Positions 1 to 6,871 of a DNA stretch of 35,111 bases are shown one piece after another (positions within the stretch are counted from its first letter, which is position 1; each line of letters begins with the position of its first letter). The notes under the pieces were generated by a model. The model saw only the letters and a program-made list of their open reading frames with translations. It was not told the DNA's origin and searched no databases. Origin of the DNA: a virus; IMG/VR virus record IMGVR_UViG_3300030019_000100, positions 1-35,111 of that record, one strand, 5' to 3'. The position numbers were made by a program, and so were the translations under genes.

Positions 1-62
1 CCTCTTTTCAGTTGATCGATGGCCTTGTTCTTGATACTTTCAAAATCAAATTCTTCTGACAT
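1..62 (-). CDS. IS256-like transposase, N-terminal fragment (runs off window)
   Basis: Reading the minus strand from ATG at 62, twenty codons are visible before the window ends. They contain FDFESIKNKAIDQLKRG. The pattern F-[DY]-x-E-x-[FI]-K-x-x-A-I-x-x-L-x-x-G is how many Bacteroidetes IS256-family (mutator-type) transposases begin, and the preceding DNA has a promoter-like, IS-end-like composition. The DDE catalytic domain is outside the window, so the assignment rests only on the N-terminus. A phage gene with a similar start is an alternative. Confidence 0.45.
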   Translation of the reverse strand, partial: MSEEFDFESIKNKAIDQLKR

Positions 63-124
63 AATTTAAACTGTTTTGCAAAGTTAATACTTTTTTCTTT
101 CATGACACAGTTTATTTTACATTC
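1..124 (-). mobile_element. End of a probable IS256-family insertion sequence
   Basis: The left edge holds the beginning of a transposase-like gene on the minus strand, preceded by a promoter-like TTTTGC/TTAATAC stretch (70-92) and the motif GACACAGTTTATTTTACA (about 105-122). I recall that motif as resembling terminal repeats of Bacteroidetes IS256-type elements. It abuts the last codon of the integrase, so the element would have inserted at the very 3' end of int. The outer end and the target duplication lie outside or cannot be fixed from one end. This is inference. Confidence 0.4.
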
Positions 125-1330
125 TCAGATCTTATTGATAACCTTTTTGTTTATCTTATCTACTCTAGTGAAGTCTTCTTTGACATATCCATCCGTAACA
201 TTATGCGCACTAGCATGATTCAGAGAGAAAGCAACGTCATCCATAGATACCTTGCATTCATTCCTGGCTATACTGGCCCATGAGTGGCGAAAAGAATATG
301 CTGTCATGTAAGGAAGACCACAACGGCTACATATATTCTTAATGCCTACCGACACAGCACGAGAGAAATTCTCTTCCGCAGAATACGTTTCACTAAAATT
401 GAATAGGCGAGTGTTTCCTTTGTATTTTTCAAAGAGTGGTTTTATCATATCCGGAACGCTGATCTCCATATATGCGTTGTTCTTTCTCTCCTTACGCGTT
501 TTCTTTCTATTGTAGCACAGTTTTCCATCTCTGTAGGATTCATTTCTTAGATCATACAGATCGGCCGCATTAATGCCGGCAAGGCATATTATAATCTTTG
601 CTACTTCATATCCTATAATTTCTCTTGCGCTGTCACCATATTGAGAGGACGGAAAAGGCTCTTGCTCAAAGAACTTTCTAATGATAGTGGAATCTTGCCC
701 TCTTTTCTGAGGTACATCTTCACTAGGTATCTTCACCTTTTTGAAAGGCTCGTTTGGCACTCTAATGATGTCGAGGTCATAATCATTGTATTCATCCATT
801 CCACAACGGAATATGTGATGCATGTATGTAGGATACATGTTCTTTGCTCTAGCTGTGCCTGATAGGGATTCAACCCATTCGTTTAAACGCTTTGTGGTAA
901 GTTCCTGAAATAGGATATCCTCCTTTCCGTAGAAGTTGATCAGAGAGTTTAGTGCAGTTCTGTAGTTTCGGGCACTTCTTTCCCGGTCTTCGTTGATCAT
1001 CTTATTGATATGCTGATTTGCGAAAGCGGTAAATGAGAGAGCATTATCTTTATTTTCCAGTATATCGACAATCTCCCCACAACTTAGAAGATCGTAATGC
1101 GGAGTTCTGTTCAGCTTGTTCTTATAATCCTCGATCAGCTTTAGGCATTCGAGCAATATAAAGTTCTCTGTAATCTCATAACTTCCGTTGGACTCTTTCA
1201 CATCATTGATGGAAGCAAGATATAGAGTTTTCACGTATCCGACTTTATGTTGATGTGTGATACGGATGAACACAGGTACAGGTCTTTCAACTATTTTAGT
1301 AGACCTGATACAAATTGTAAAAGTTGCCAT
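125..1330 (-). CDS. int: Tyrosine recombinase (phage integrase)
   Basis: A 401-residue site-specific recombinase expected to integrate and excise the phage at a tRNA-Arg site. The C-terminal catalytic domain shows the HxxR region as YSFRH, the following SLNHAS box, and the nucleophile Tyr in TDGYVKED about 19 residues from the end. The first catalytic Arg region reads LAGINAADLYDL with no Arg at the usual place, and the HxxR His is Tyr. Bacteroidetes integrases such as IntDOT are known to lack Arg I. The ATG at 1330 (MATFTICIRST) was preferred over the upstream ATG at 1369, because family members begin with this beta-strand segment. The stop codon abuts the probable IS end, so the last residues may have been altered by the insertion. 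The gene is transcribed away from the attachment core at 1478. Confidence 0.9.
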   Translation of the reverse strand: MATFTICIRSTKIVERPVPVFIRITHQHKVGYVKTLYLASINDVKESNGSYEITENFILLECLKLIEDYKNKLNRTPHYDLLSCGEIVDILENKDNALSFTAFANQHINKMINEDRERSARNYRTALNSLINFYGKEDILFQELTTKRLNEWVESLSGTARAKNMYPTYMHHIFRCGMDEYNDYDLDIIRVPNEPFKKVKIPSEDVPQKRGQDSTIIRKFFEQEPFPSSQYGDSAREIIGYEVAKIIICLAGINAADLYDLRNESYRDGKLCYNRKKTRKERKNNAYMEISVPDMIKPLFEKYKGNTRLFNFSETYSAEENFSRAVSVGIKNICSRCGLPYMTAYSFRHSWASIARNECKVSMDDVAFSLNHASAHNVTDGYVKEDFTRVDKINKKVINKI

Positions 1331-1423
1331 AGTCAATTTTTTGTAATCTATTTGTAATCCTACCCGCACAAATAGCGTGTTTTTTACTTGTTTTTTTGTA
1401 TCAAAACCGTATAAACACGAAAA

Positions 1424-1455
1424 CAGGTAGTTAATGTTTTATTATTAACTACCTG
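1424..1455 (-). terminator. Perfect 12-bp hairpin beside the attachment core
   Basis: CAGGTAGTTAAT and its exact complement flank an 8-nt loop. Read on the minus strand, the stem is followed by TTTTC, and it lies just downstream of the tRNA-Arg 3' end. It may be the tRNA terminator carried with the attachment site, or a recombination-related inverted repeat. Confidence 0.5.
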
Positions 1456-1477
1456 AATATCAGCGACTTTACGTATG

Positions 1478-1519
1478 TGATCTGGATGGGATTCGAACCC
1501 ATGACCCACAGCTTAGAAG
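1478..1519 (-). other. Attachment-site core: 3' half of tRNA-Arg(TCT)
   Basis: On the minus strand the sequence from the anticodon loop CTTCTAA (1513-1519) through a good T-arm (ATGGG-TTCGAAT-CCCAT), the acceptor strand CCAGATC and a discriminator A matches a tRNA-Arg(TCT) 3' half. The 5' half is absent: no GCTCAG-type D-arm follows beyond 1520, and the anticodon stem mismatches at 31-39. This is the usual form of an att core, in which the phage carries the tRNA 3' end. It lies upstream of int, with phage genes on both sides. Confidence 0.8.
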
Positions 1520-1619
1520 CCTATTCTACAAAATCGTATAAATATTTTAATATCAATTGTTTATGAACACCATGTTCTTTTTTCGTAAAACATGCGTAAA
1601 ACAATTTATGAGAAATTGA

Positions 1620-2330
1620 TCACCACGGAAAATATTCATTCATAATTAAAGCATCTTTAGCGAACCATATATAAATGTAAAAAGTTGTATTTTCTATTCT
1701 AACAAATACCGATGATTCGTTTGAATACCAATAAACGGTTTCTGACGAACTTTTATAATTGAATCTTTCGTTCATGCTTTTTAGAATATTGCTAACAGAA
1801 TATGAGCTTTTCAATAGGGATTGCTTTACGGCAACAAGATTATTCGATCCGTCAAATTGATAATACACTTTTGAATCGGAGTTGTATTGATAATTTAATC
1901 CTGTATATCCTCCAATAGTTCCGCCTTGTTGGTAACCTAGCATTTCACTTATTACATTAGACCTAGATTTACCAAGTTCAATTATTGGGTCTCCGAAATA
2001 GAAAGTTTTCGGCTTAATTGATATAAAGCAAGAATCTTTTACCCCTTTATATTCTACATACAAATAGGTATTACCGACCTTTGAGGCGGAAATATTAACG
2101 CTGTCACCGAAAATTGATTTAGAGGCACAGTAATCACTTTTGAAATACAACTTGCAATCTTTTATAGGTTTGTCAACAGAAATATTTCTAGACTCTCCAT
2201 ATTTTATAGAAATAGAATGATCCGAAAATTTAATAGACGATATTTCTGAGGGTGTTTCAGGCTCATTGTCTTTACTGCTGCATCCTAAAAGTATGGGAAT
2301 AGCAAATAATAACAGTATTGATTTTTTCAT
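1620..2330 (-). CDS. Secreted lipoprotein with Ig-like (BIG2-type) segment
   Basis: A 236-residue protein with an N-terminal lipoprotein signal peptide (MKKSILLLFAIPILLGC, lipobox LLGC, lipidated Cys at 17), so it should be anchored in the host envelope. Residues about 30-105 alternate like a bacterial Ig-like domain (ISIKYGES..., NTYLYVEYKGV). The rest is not recognised. The ATG at 2330 was chosen because the signal peptide begins there and the preceding gene's stop is directly upstream; the longer reading from 2345 overlaps it. It sits between the att core and the repressor, a position where temperate phages carry lysogenic-conversion or superinfection-exclusion genes. That role is inferred. 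Confidence 0.65.
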   Translation of the reverse strand: MKKSILLLFAIPILLGCSSKDNEPETPSEISSIKFSDHSISIKYGESRNISVDKPIKDCKLYFKSDYCASKSIFGDSVNISASKVGNTYLYVEYKGVKDSCFISIKPKTFYFGDPIIELGKSRSNVISEMLGYQQGGTIGGYTGLNYQYNSDSKVYYQFDGSNNLVAVKQSLLKSSYSVSNILKSMNERFNYKSSSETVYWYSNESSVFVRIENTTFYIYIWFAKDALIMNEYFPW

Positions 2331-2331
2331 A

Positions 2332-2628
2332 TTAGTTACAGTCATTTCTTATACTTTTTTCTAAATTATCAAATTCATCCTTTAATTCTGGATAATCCTT
2401 TTTTAAAACAGATAGAGCATTCATTCTATCTTTAATGATGAATCTTTCGTCCGTCATTCCTCCCGCTACATTAACTAAGCTATCAATATATTTTTTGTGC
2501 TTAATCTCCTTTTCTTTAAATTCTTTCTGCTCGGAATTAAATTCGTCCTGCGCTTTCTGCTGAGGGGTTCTATTGTCGCATCCAAAAAACAATGCTGAAA
2601 TAGATAAAAGTAATATTATTCTTTTCAT
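2332..2628 (-). CDS. Small lipoprotein, charged helical
   Basis: 98 residues. A signal peptide with lipobox FFGC (MKRIILLLSISALFFGC) is followed by a Lys/Glu-rich, probably helical region (QKAQDEFNSEQKEFKEKE...). Its stop lies one base from the start of the Ig-like lipoprotein and its start 6 bases after the repressor stop, so repressor and both lipoproteins form one minus-strand transcription unit and would be made in lysogens. A superinfection-exclusion role is plausible but not shown. Confidence 0.6.
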   Translation of the reverse strand: MKRIILLLSISALFFGCDNRTPQQKAQDEFNSEQKEFKEKEIKHKKYIDSLVNVAGGMTDERFIIKDRMNALSVLKKDYPELKDEFDNLEKSIRNDCN

Positions 2629-2634
2629 AAATGA

Positions 2635-3285
2635 TTATTTAATAGACATGCACATCATAACTCTGTACACTCCGAATATATGTTCAAAGTTAATCTCAAA
2701 AGGAGGATATTCCGGATTTATAGATACACACATTACCTTATCAGGGTCATTACCGGTTGCAGGCATTAGTTTTTTTATCACTGTTCCGTTACACGTATCA
2801 AGTACGTACACCTTACCCCAATCAATAAAAGCGCGTTCGTTGATCTTTTTAATTAATACCTGAGAGCCTGAAGGGTATTCAGGCGCCATACTATCTCCTG
2901 AAACCTGAACTGCAAAATCTACTTTCTTAATAGGAGATATTATTTTCTCACAATCCGAATCCTTTACGGAAATAACAAAATCATTCAATGTTCCTCCTTG
3001 CGCAGATATTGGTAGTAGCGGAATATAAAAAACATCTTCATTATTGGGTTCTGTCCTAGGAGCATCTTCTGTATTAATCATATTACCCTCTCCATTTAGT
3101 AACCATGACACATTTACAGTAGGAAATGCTGTAGTTATTTTTGTAATAACATTCATTCCTATTTTGCCTCTTGCAGTCCAGTTGCTCACCGTATTGGGCT
3201 TTTCGCCCATAGTTCTTGCAAAATCCGCTTTTGATTCACAAAAATGTGAAATAACAGAAGATATTCTCTCGCCTATGGTTTCCAT
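2635..3285 (-). CDS. CI/LexA-like repressor, HTH plus S24 peptidase
   Basis: 216 residues. The N-terminal helix-turn-helix (about 8-55: ADFARTMGEKPNTVSNW) binds DNA. The C-terminal S24 domain has Ser132 in VSGDSM and a Lys near 171 in TVIKKL, the catalytic pair of LexA/CI self-cleaving repressors. An AQGG sequence at 95-98 is a candidate self-cleavage hinge. It is transcribed divergently from the early gene at 3554 across a 268-bp regulatory region, the classical layout of a lysogeny switch. RecA-stimulated cleavage on DNA damage is inferred from the family. Confidence 0.85.
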   Translation of the reverse strand: METIGERISSVISHFCESKADFARTMGEKPNTVSNWTARGKIGMNVITKITTAFPTVNVSWLLNGEGNMINTEDAPRTEPNNEDVFYIPLLPISAQGGTLNDFVISVKDSDCEKIISPIKKVDFAVQVSGDSMAPEYPSGSQVLIKKINERAFIDWGKVYVLDTCNGTVIKKLMPATGNDPDKVMCVSINPEYPPFEINFEHIFGVYRVMMCMSIK

Positions 3286-3553
3286 AAATCATAAATTAGT
3301 GTGCAGTATACTTTTTTTTGTGAATTAGCGCAATTAGAATATAGCATACAATATAAAAATTAGGCAAAATATAGTCCTATTTTATTATATATAATGTGTA
3401 CTTGCGCCAAAGTGTTAAACTTTGCAAACACACACATTTTTGTGACTAATTTATTTGGTAGTATTCACAGAAGTGTGTACATTTGCAACATCAAACAAAC
3501 ATTGATGCAAATATAGCACTATTTATTGAATACAACAAACAAACTCTATAAAA
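3286..3553. promoter_or_regulatory. Divergent lysogeny switch region with operator-like repeats
   Basis: No gene is seen here. The region is AT-rich and repeats GTGT/CACA words: GTGTGCAG near 3300, GTGTACTTGC near 3403, GTGTT-N10-AACAC around 3412-3431, CACA-N6-TGTG around 3432-3445, and CACA-GAAG-TGTG around 3465-3476. The last two flank the -33 box of the plus-strand promoter, as expected for repressor operators. The exact operators cannot be defined by eye. Confidence 0.5.
3454..3485 (+). promoter_or_regulatory. Early promoter (Bacteroidetes type)
   Basis: TTTGG at 3454-3458 and TACATTTG at 3478-3485 fit the Bacteroidetes -33 and TAnnTTTG -7 boxes with a 19-bp spacer. Transcription would start near 3492, leaving a leader of about 60 nt before the ATG at 3554. 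The box is flanked by CACA/TGTG inverted words that the repressor could bind. Confidence 0.65.
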
Positions 3554-3874
3554 ATGAAAAAATTAATCCTGCACGATGTTATGTCACTAGCGTGGCAACT
3601 CGTAAAAAGAAATGGTTACAGCCTTAGCGAAGCTTTAAAATGTGCTTGGGCGAACGTGAAGCTTAGAATAGCAATGAAAAGCAAGATTGTGAAATTCTAT
3701 TTTCAAAAAGTAGATGGCACTGTAAGAGAAGCATTTGGCACTCTTTCGGATAAGCTAACACCTGAAACTTCGGGTGTAGAAAGAAAAAAGTCTGACACAG
3801 TACAAACCTACTTCGACACAGAACGTCAAGAATGGCGTTGCTTCAAAAAAGCGAATCTTATTAGAATCGCATAA
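3554..3874 (+). CDS. SH3-barrel-fold protein, DUF2693-like
   Basis: 106 residues, the first gene of the early rightward transcript. Residues about 45-106 (VKFYFQKVDGTVREAFGTL ... TYFDTERQEWRCFKKANL) match my recollection of the DUF2693 / SH3 beta-barrel family seen in Bacteroides phages and conjugative elements: a 'VxF-DG-xREAxGTL' strand pair and a C-terminal 'WRsFK' strand. The N-terminal helix (MSLAWQLVKRNGYSLSEALKCAW) is typical of the same proteins. The molecular role is unknown. Confidence 0.65.
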   Translation: MKKLILHDVMSLAWQLVKRNGYSLSEALKCAWANVKLRIAMKSKIVKFYFQKVDGTVREAFGTLSDKLTPETSGVERKKSDTVQTYFDTERQEWRCFKKANLIRIA

Positions 3875-3878
3875 AAAA

Positions 3879-3912
3879 AGGTGTGCAGACGCAGAGAATA
3901 TTCTGCACACCT
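3879..3912 (+). terminator. 10-bp hairpin after the DUF2693 gene
   Basis: AGGTGTGCAG and CTGCACACCT form a perfect 10-bp stem with a 14-nt loop, five bases after the stop codon. It has no downstream T-run, so it may attenuate or stabilise the transcript rather than act as a classic intrinsic terminator. Confidence 0.5.
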
Positions 3913-3945
3913 ACTTGATTAGCTCTTTGACTTCTTGAACCTTGA

Positions 3946-3965
3946 ACATGTGTTCACACACATGT
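3946..3965 (+). ncRNA. 8-bp hairpin with TCAC loop
   Basis: ACATGTGT-TCAC-ACACATGT is a perfect stem-loop. Because it repeats GTGT/CACA words it could also be a DNA operator for the phage repressor. Function unknown. Confidence 0.35.
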
Positions 3966-4090
3966 GACTTTCGAAAAAACGCGTAGCAGAAATGCCGTGA
4001 CCGCGATAATGGGCGAAATTAACTAATATACCACCGCAAAACCCTCTATTAAGCAGTAAGCATACAGTCTAGGGGTCTGTACTGGTGCAA

Positions 4091-4163
4091 GCTTCATTAG
4101 CTCAGTTGGCAGAGCAGCACATTTGTAATGTGCGGGTCGCAGGTTCGAATCCTGCATGAAGCT
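4091..4163 (+). tRNA. tRNA-Thr(TGT)
   Basis: A complete cloverleaf: acceptor GCTTCAT/ATGAAGC, D-arm with GCTC...GAGC, anticodon stem GCACA/TGTGC with loop TTTGTAA (anticodon TGT), T-arm GCAGG-TTCGAAT-CCTGC and discriminator T. CCA is not encoded. It reads ACA-type codons, frequent in this AT-rich genome, and sits within the early transcript 20 bases before the next gene. Confidence 0.93.
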
Positions 4164-4183
4164 CTAATTTAACAAACAAAATC

Positions 4184-4492
4184 ATGAAAGGACGAGAGAA
4201 TTTAATTGAATTGCAAAAAATACTCAGAGAGCATATTGCCATTCTTGAAAAAATAGAAGATACTGGTGCGATACAGACCAATCTTCTGTTTGCGAGCAAC
4301 AAAACGCTTGATATGATATTTAGAAATATTTCTGACGAAGAATTCTCTGCTATCAGCATGCGTAAAAACTATTACAGCAAGATAGGGTATATTGACACCC
4401 GAGCAATTCAACTTGCTGTATGTGACGTGTTACATTTCAGGATTTCAGAGCCTGACACGAGTTTATATTTCCCCGAATTAATAAAAGACTAA
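4184..4492 (+). CDS. Hypothetical protein
   Basis: 102 residues, not recognised. It has an N-terminal helical stretch (ENLIELQKILREHIAILEKIE) and a mixed remainder, with no signal peptide or membrane segment. The ATG lies 20 bases after tRNA-Thr and the stop is 1 base before the next start, so it is co-transcribed with the small-gene group that follows. Confidence 0.55.
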   Translation: MKGRENLIELQKILREHIAILEKIEDTGAIQTNLLFASNKTLDMIFRNISDEEFSAISMRKNYYSKIGYIDTRAIQLAVCDVLHFRISEPDTSLYFPELIKD

Positions 4493-4493
4493 C

Positions 4494-4799
4494 ATGGAAG
4501 CACTTGGACTAACTTTGATGTCGACTATCGTAATAGTTGGCTTTTACTTCTTCTATTCAGCATGTAGGGATGAAGATGAACGTACGATATATGGCTTCAT
4601 AAGAGCCAAAAATGGGATTAAATTACACAAAGAAGAGGTTATTCTTCTTTCGTGGATAATCTCTTTAATTGCATTACTTATAAGTGCAGAGTGCCTTATT
4701 TTATTCTGCATAATCTGTGCTATTTTCTTTGCTCTATCATGCTACATAATTCGCAACGTAGATGACTTTGAGCGGATTTACGAAAAACTAATTGATTGA
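4494..4799 (+). CDS. Small membrane protein
   Basis: 101 residues with strongly hydrophobic segments at about 4-21 (LGLTLMSTIVIVGFYFFY) and about 51-85 (one or two passes), separated by a charged loop (CRDEDERTIYGFIRAKNGIKLHKEE). A phage-encoded inner-membrane protein of unknown role. No lysis motif was seen, and the early position argues against a holin. Confidence 0.55.
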   Translation: MEALGLTLMSTIVIVGFYFFYSACRDEDERTIYGFIRAKNGIKLHKEEVILLSWIISLIALLISAECLILFCIICAIFFALSCYIIRNVDDFERIYEKLID

Positions 4800-4801
4800 A
4801 G

Positions 4802-5071
4802 ATGAAACCATTTATAAAAAAGGCTGCTGAATCAGCCTTAAAAACAATGTTAGAATATTTTGAGGGTGGAAATATCGACATTGAAATAGGGGATGCTATT
4901 TTCACAATTTCTTATAAAAGAGAACTCTATGAAGATCGCTTTGGTGAGTATGATACCTGCATAACAGTGCAGAATGTAGTATGCACTTGTGGCAATCATA
5001 AATACCCAAATATATCGAATGGGATATGGGACTATTTCGAATCTATTAAAGATAAGATATACCCCGCATAA
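4802..5071 (+). CDS. Hypothetical protein
   Basis: 89 residues, not recognised. The ATG at 4802 was chosen over an upstream TTG that overlaps the preceding stop. An N-terminal helix is followed by beta-rich sequence with a CTCGNH motif, too little for a zinc site on its own. Confidence 0.5.
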   Translation: MKPFIKKAAESALKTMLEYFEGGNIDIEIGDAIFTISYKRELYEDRFGEYDTCITVQNVVCTCGNHKYPNISNGIWDYFESIKDKIYPA

Positions 5072-5098
5072 CTCATTTGGTTTGATTGTTTGTTGGTT

Positions 5099-5131
5099 GG
5101 CGGTTGCTTGTGAAAGTAGCCGTCATTTTTT
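5099..5131 (+). terminator. Terminator-like hairpin with T-run
   Basis: GGCGGTTGC and GTAGCCGTC pair over 9 bp (with G-T wobbles) around an 8-nt loop, followed by A and six T's. It lies between the small-gene group and the gene at 5157, so it may end or attenuate the upstream transcript. Confidence 0.5.
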
Positions 5132-5156
5132 AAGTACATTATAATTTATAAATAAT

Positions 5157-5375
5157 ATGGCAAAAGAAACAGAAGAAAGAGTGCGCATCAAGGCACTCGT
5201 AAAAGGGGAGGCTATTGTGTTTCCTGTTGTAGCTTATCTCAAAATCTCTCGCATGGTGGCCGACCTAAATCGAGCGGCTAAAGTCGATAGAGAGATTGAG
5301 AAAGAAGAAGTAAAGTACTCTTTGCAGAAAGAGGGTGCACCACTAGGAAAATTCTTTGTAATAAGGAGAGTATGA
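5157..5375 (+). CDS. Hypothetical protein
   Basis: 72 residues, charged, not recognised. Its stop overlaps the next start (ATGA), indicating translational coupling with the HTH-like gene that follows. Residues 10-25 (IKALVKGEAIVFPVVAYLKI) suggest a small beta-alpha fold. Confidence 0.5.
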   Translation: MAKETEERVRIKALVKGEAIVFPVVAYLKISRMVADLNRAAKVDREIEKEEVKYSLQKEGAPLGKFFVIRRV

Positions 5376-5692
5376 ACCAACCTCAGAGGAAATTGATTCA
5401 ACTCGATTTCTATGAGTTGAAAAGATTATTGCAAGAAGCGGCCGAACTGGGTGCAGCGGCTAACGACAAAATGCGTGAACCGACAAACGACTTGATAAAG
5501 CAGAGAGAGGCGTATCGGTGGTTGAAGTCCTTAGGCAAAGAACCTATTCTTTTAGAAAAGATGGTCAACGGCGGCCTGATTAAAAAGAAAAGGATGGGTC
5601 CCGCTATTAATTCGCCAATCTGCTACTCTAAATTAGAAATTCGCTCTGTATTATCTTCAGAGCAACTAATGAGCGTAATTAATTTCAAATAA
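5372..5692 (+). CDS. Helix-turn-helix-like small protein
   Basis: 106 residues. The C-terminal half (QREAYRWLKSLGKEPILLE ... GGLIKKKRMGPAINSPICYSKLEI) looks like the winged-helix, excisionase-like proteins of Bacteroidetes phages and mobile elements, where a helix pair is followed by a wing with 'NSPIxYS'. It could be a DNA-binding regulator or recombination directionality factor; the evidence does not separate these. It is coupled by ATGA overlap to the preceding gene. Confidence 0.5.
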   Translation: MNQPQRKLIQLDFYELKRLLQEAAELGAAANDKMREPTNDLIKQREAYRWLKSLGKEPILLEKMVNGGLIKKKRMGPAINSPICYSKLEIRSVLSSEQLMSVINFK

Positions 5693-5699
5693 CAAAAAA

Positions 5700-5900
5700 A
5701 TGGAGAAAGATACAAGTGTTTCCAATGTGGAAAATGAAACCCTCAAATCAGAAAACAAACTTCTGAAAGAAGAAGTAGAAAGTTTGAAAGAAAGACTTAG
5801 TTCTTGTAGCAAACTTTGGTCTGAATCTCAACAACAGTATTATGATTTGAAAGAATCATTCAAAAACGTTGCTGCAATAGCAACCAAATTATCAAAGTAA
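5700..5900 (+). CDS. Small coiled-coil protein
   Basis: 66 residues, almost entirely heptad-like (NETLKSENKLLKEEVESLKERL), predicting a parallel coiled coil. No catalytic motif. It lies between the HTH-like gene and the Sak4-like ATPase and may be an adaptor; its role is unknown. Confidence 0.55.
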   Translation: MEKDTSVSNVENETLKSENKLLKEEVESLKERLSSCSKLWSESQQQYYDLKESFKNVAAIATKLSK

Positions 5901-5923
5901 GTATAACTATTAACTATTATATT

Positions 5924-6871
5924 ATGAGTTTAATTCGTAAAAGCAATGAACTAGAAATTCCATCAAACATTAAGATGATGGTTTACGGTCAACCCGGTAT
6001 GGGAAAATCAACATACGCATTGAGTGCTCCAAAACCTCTTCTGTTCGATTTTGACAATGGCGTAAAGAGAATCAACATCGAGCATTTAAAATCAGTAGAC
6101 ACCGTACAAATATCACAATGGGAAGATGTGCAGAGTGTGTTAAGTGAGAATCTAGATTCTTATCAAACTATAGTAGTTGACACTATCGGAAAAATGATGG
6201 ACTACATCATTTCATTTAAATGTGGCAACAGAGCCCCTGCATTAAAAGATTGGAATGGAATCAATCAGGAATTTTCAAATTTCGTTAGAAACATTTCTAA
6301 TTTGAATAAGCACATAGTATTTGTGGCACACAGGGACACGAGAAAAGAGGGTGATGATACGGTGTTTATACCATCGCTAAGAGAAAAGTCGTATAACTCA
6401 ATTGTAACAGAGCTTGACTTATTGGGGTACATTGAAGCAAGAACCGAAAATGGACGCTCTCGTAGAACGATTACTTTCGACCCTACTGCAAGAAACGATG
6501 GTAAGAATACTTGCAATTTACCGTCTGTAATGGAAATACCTACGATTATTGATGCAAAGGGAAACCCAACGCACAAGAATACAGCTATTCAGGATTATGT
6601 TATCAATCCTTATCTTTCTATGCTCTCTGCAAAGAAAGAAGAAATTGCTAAATACGACAAAGTCATTAGTGAGATAAAAGAAGATATCACTCTTATTACA
6701 GATGCTCAATCGGCAAATGACTTTATCAGCAGAATTGATCAATTTGAACACGTAGGAAGCTCGAAACAAATGGCGGGGAAACTGCTTTCAGTGAAAGCCA
6801 AGTCCTTAAATCTGATCCTTAACAAAGAGAAGAAGTACGAAGAGAAACAATTAGAGCCGAGTTTATTATGA
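5924..6871 (+). CDS. Sak4-like/AAA_24 phage recombination ATPase
   Basis: 315 residues. A RecA-like nucleotide-binding core has Walker A GQPGMGKST at 22-30, the strand LLFDFDNG, and a Walker B-like TIVVDTIGK at 82-90, followed by a helical tail. This arrangement is typical of AAA_24 / Sak4 proteins, ATP-dependent single-strand annealing or recombination mediators in phages. Next to it are DUF1351, a PD-(D/E)XK exonuclease and a NinB-like gene, forming a homologous recombination cassette. The stop overlaps the next start by ATGA. A plain hypothetical ATP-binding protein remains possible. Confidence 0.75.
   Translation: MSLIRKSNELEIPSNIKMMVYGQPGMGKSTYALSAPKPLLFDFDNGVKRINIEHLKSVDTVQISQWEDVQSVLSENLDSYQTIVVDTIGKMMDYIISFKCGNRAPALKDWNGINQEFSNFVRNISNLNKHIVFVAHRDTRKEGDDTVFIPSLREKSYNSIVTELDLLGYIEARTENGRSRRTITFDPTARNDGKNTCNLPSVMEIPTIIDAKGNPTHKNTAIQDYVINPYLSMLSAKKEEIAKYDKVISEIKEDITLITDAQSANDFISRIDQFEHVGSSKQMAGKLLSVKAKSLNLILNKEKKYEEKQLEPSLL

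Larger units (their letters stand above)
3875..4090 (+). other. Structured non-coding leader upstream of tRNA-Thr
   Basis: No credible coding sequence. Two strong hairpins lie here (3879-3912 and 3946-3965), followed by about 120 bases without an obvious fold. The stretch may be a terminator plus a tRNA precursor leader, or a small RNA. Confidence 0.4.

Noticed and set aside
1478-1530. Complete tRNA-Arg gene
   Set aside because: Only the 3' half is present. No D-arm or 5' acceptor strand follows on the minus strand beyond 1520, and the anticodon stem does not pair fully.
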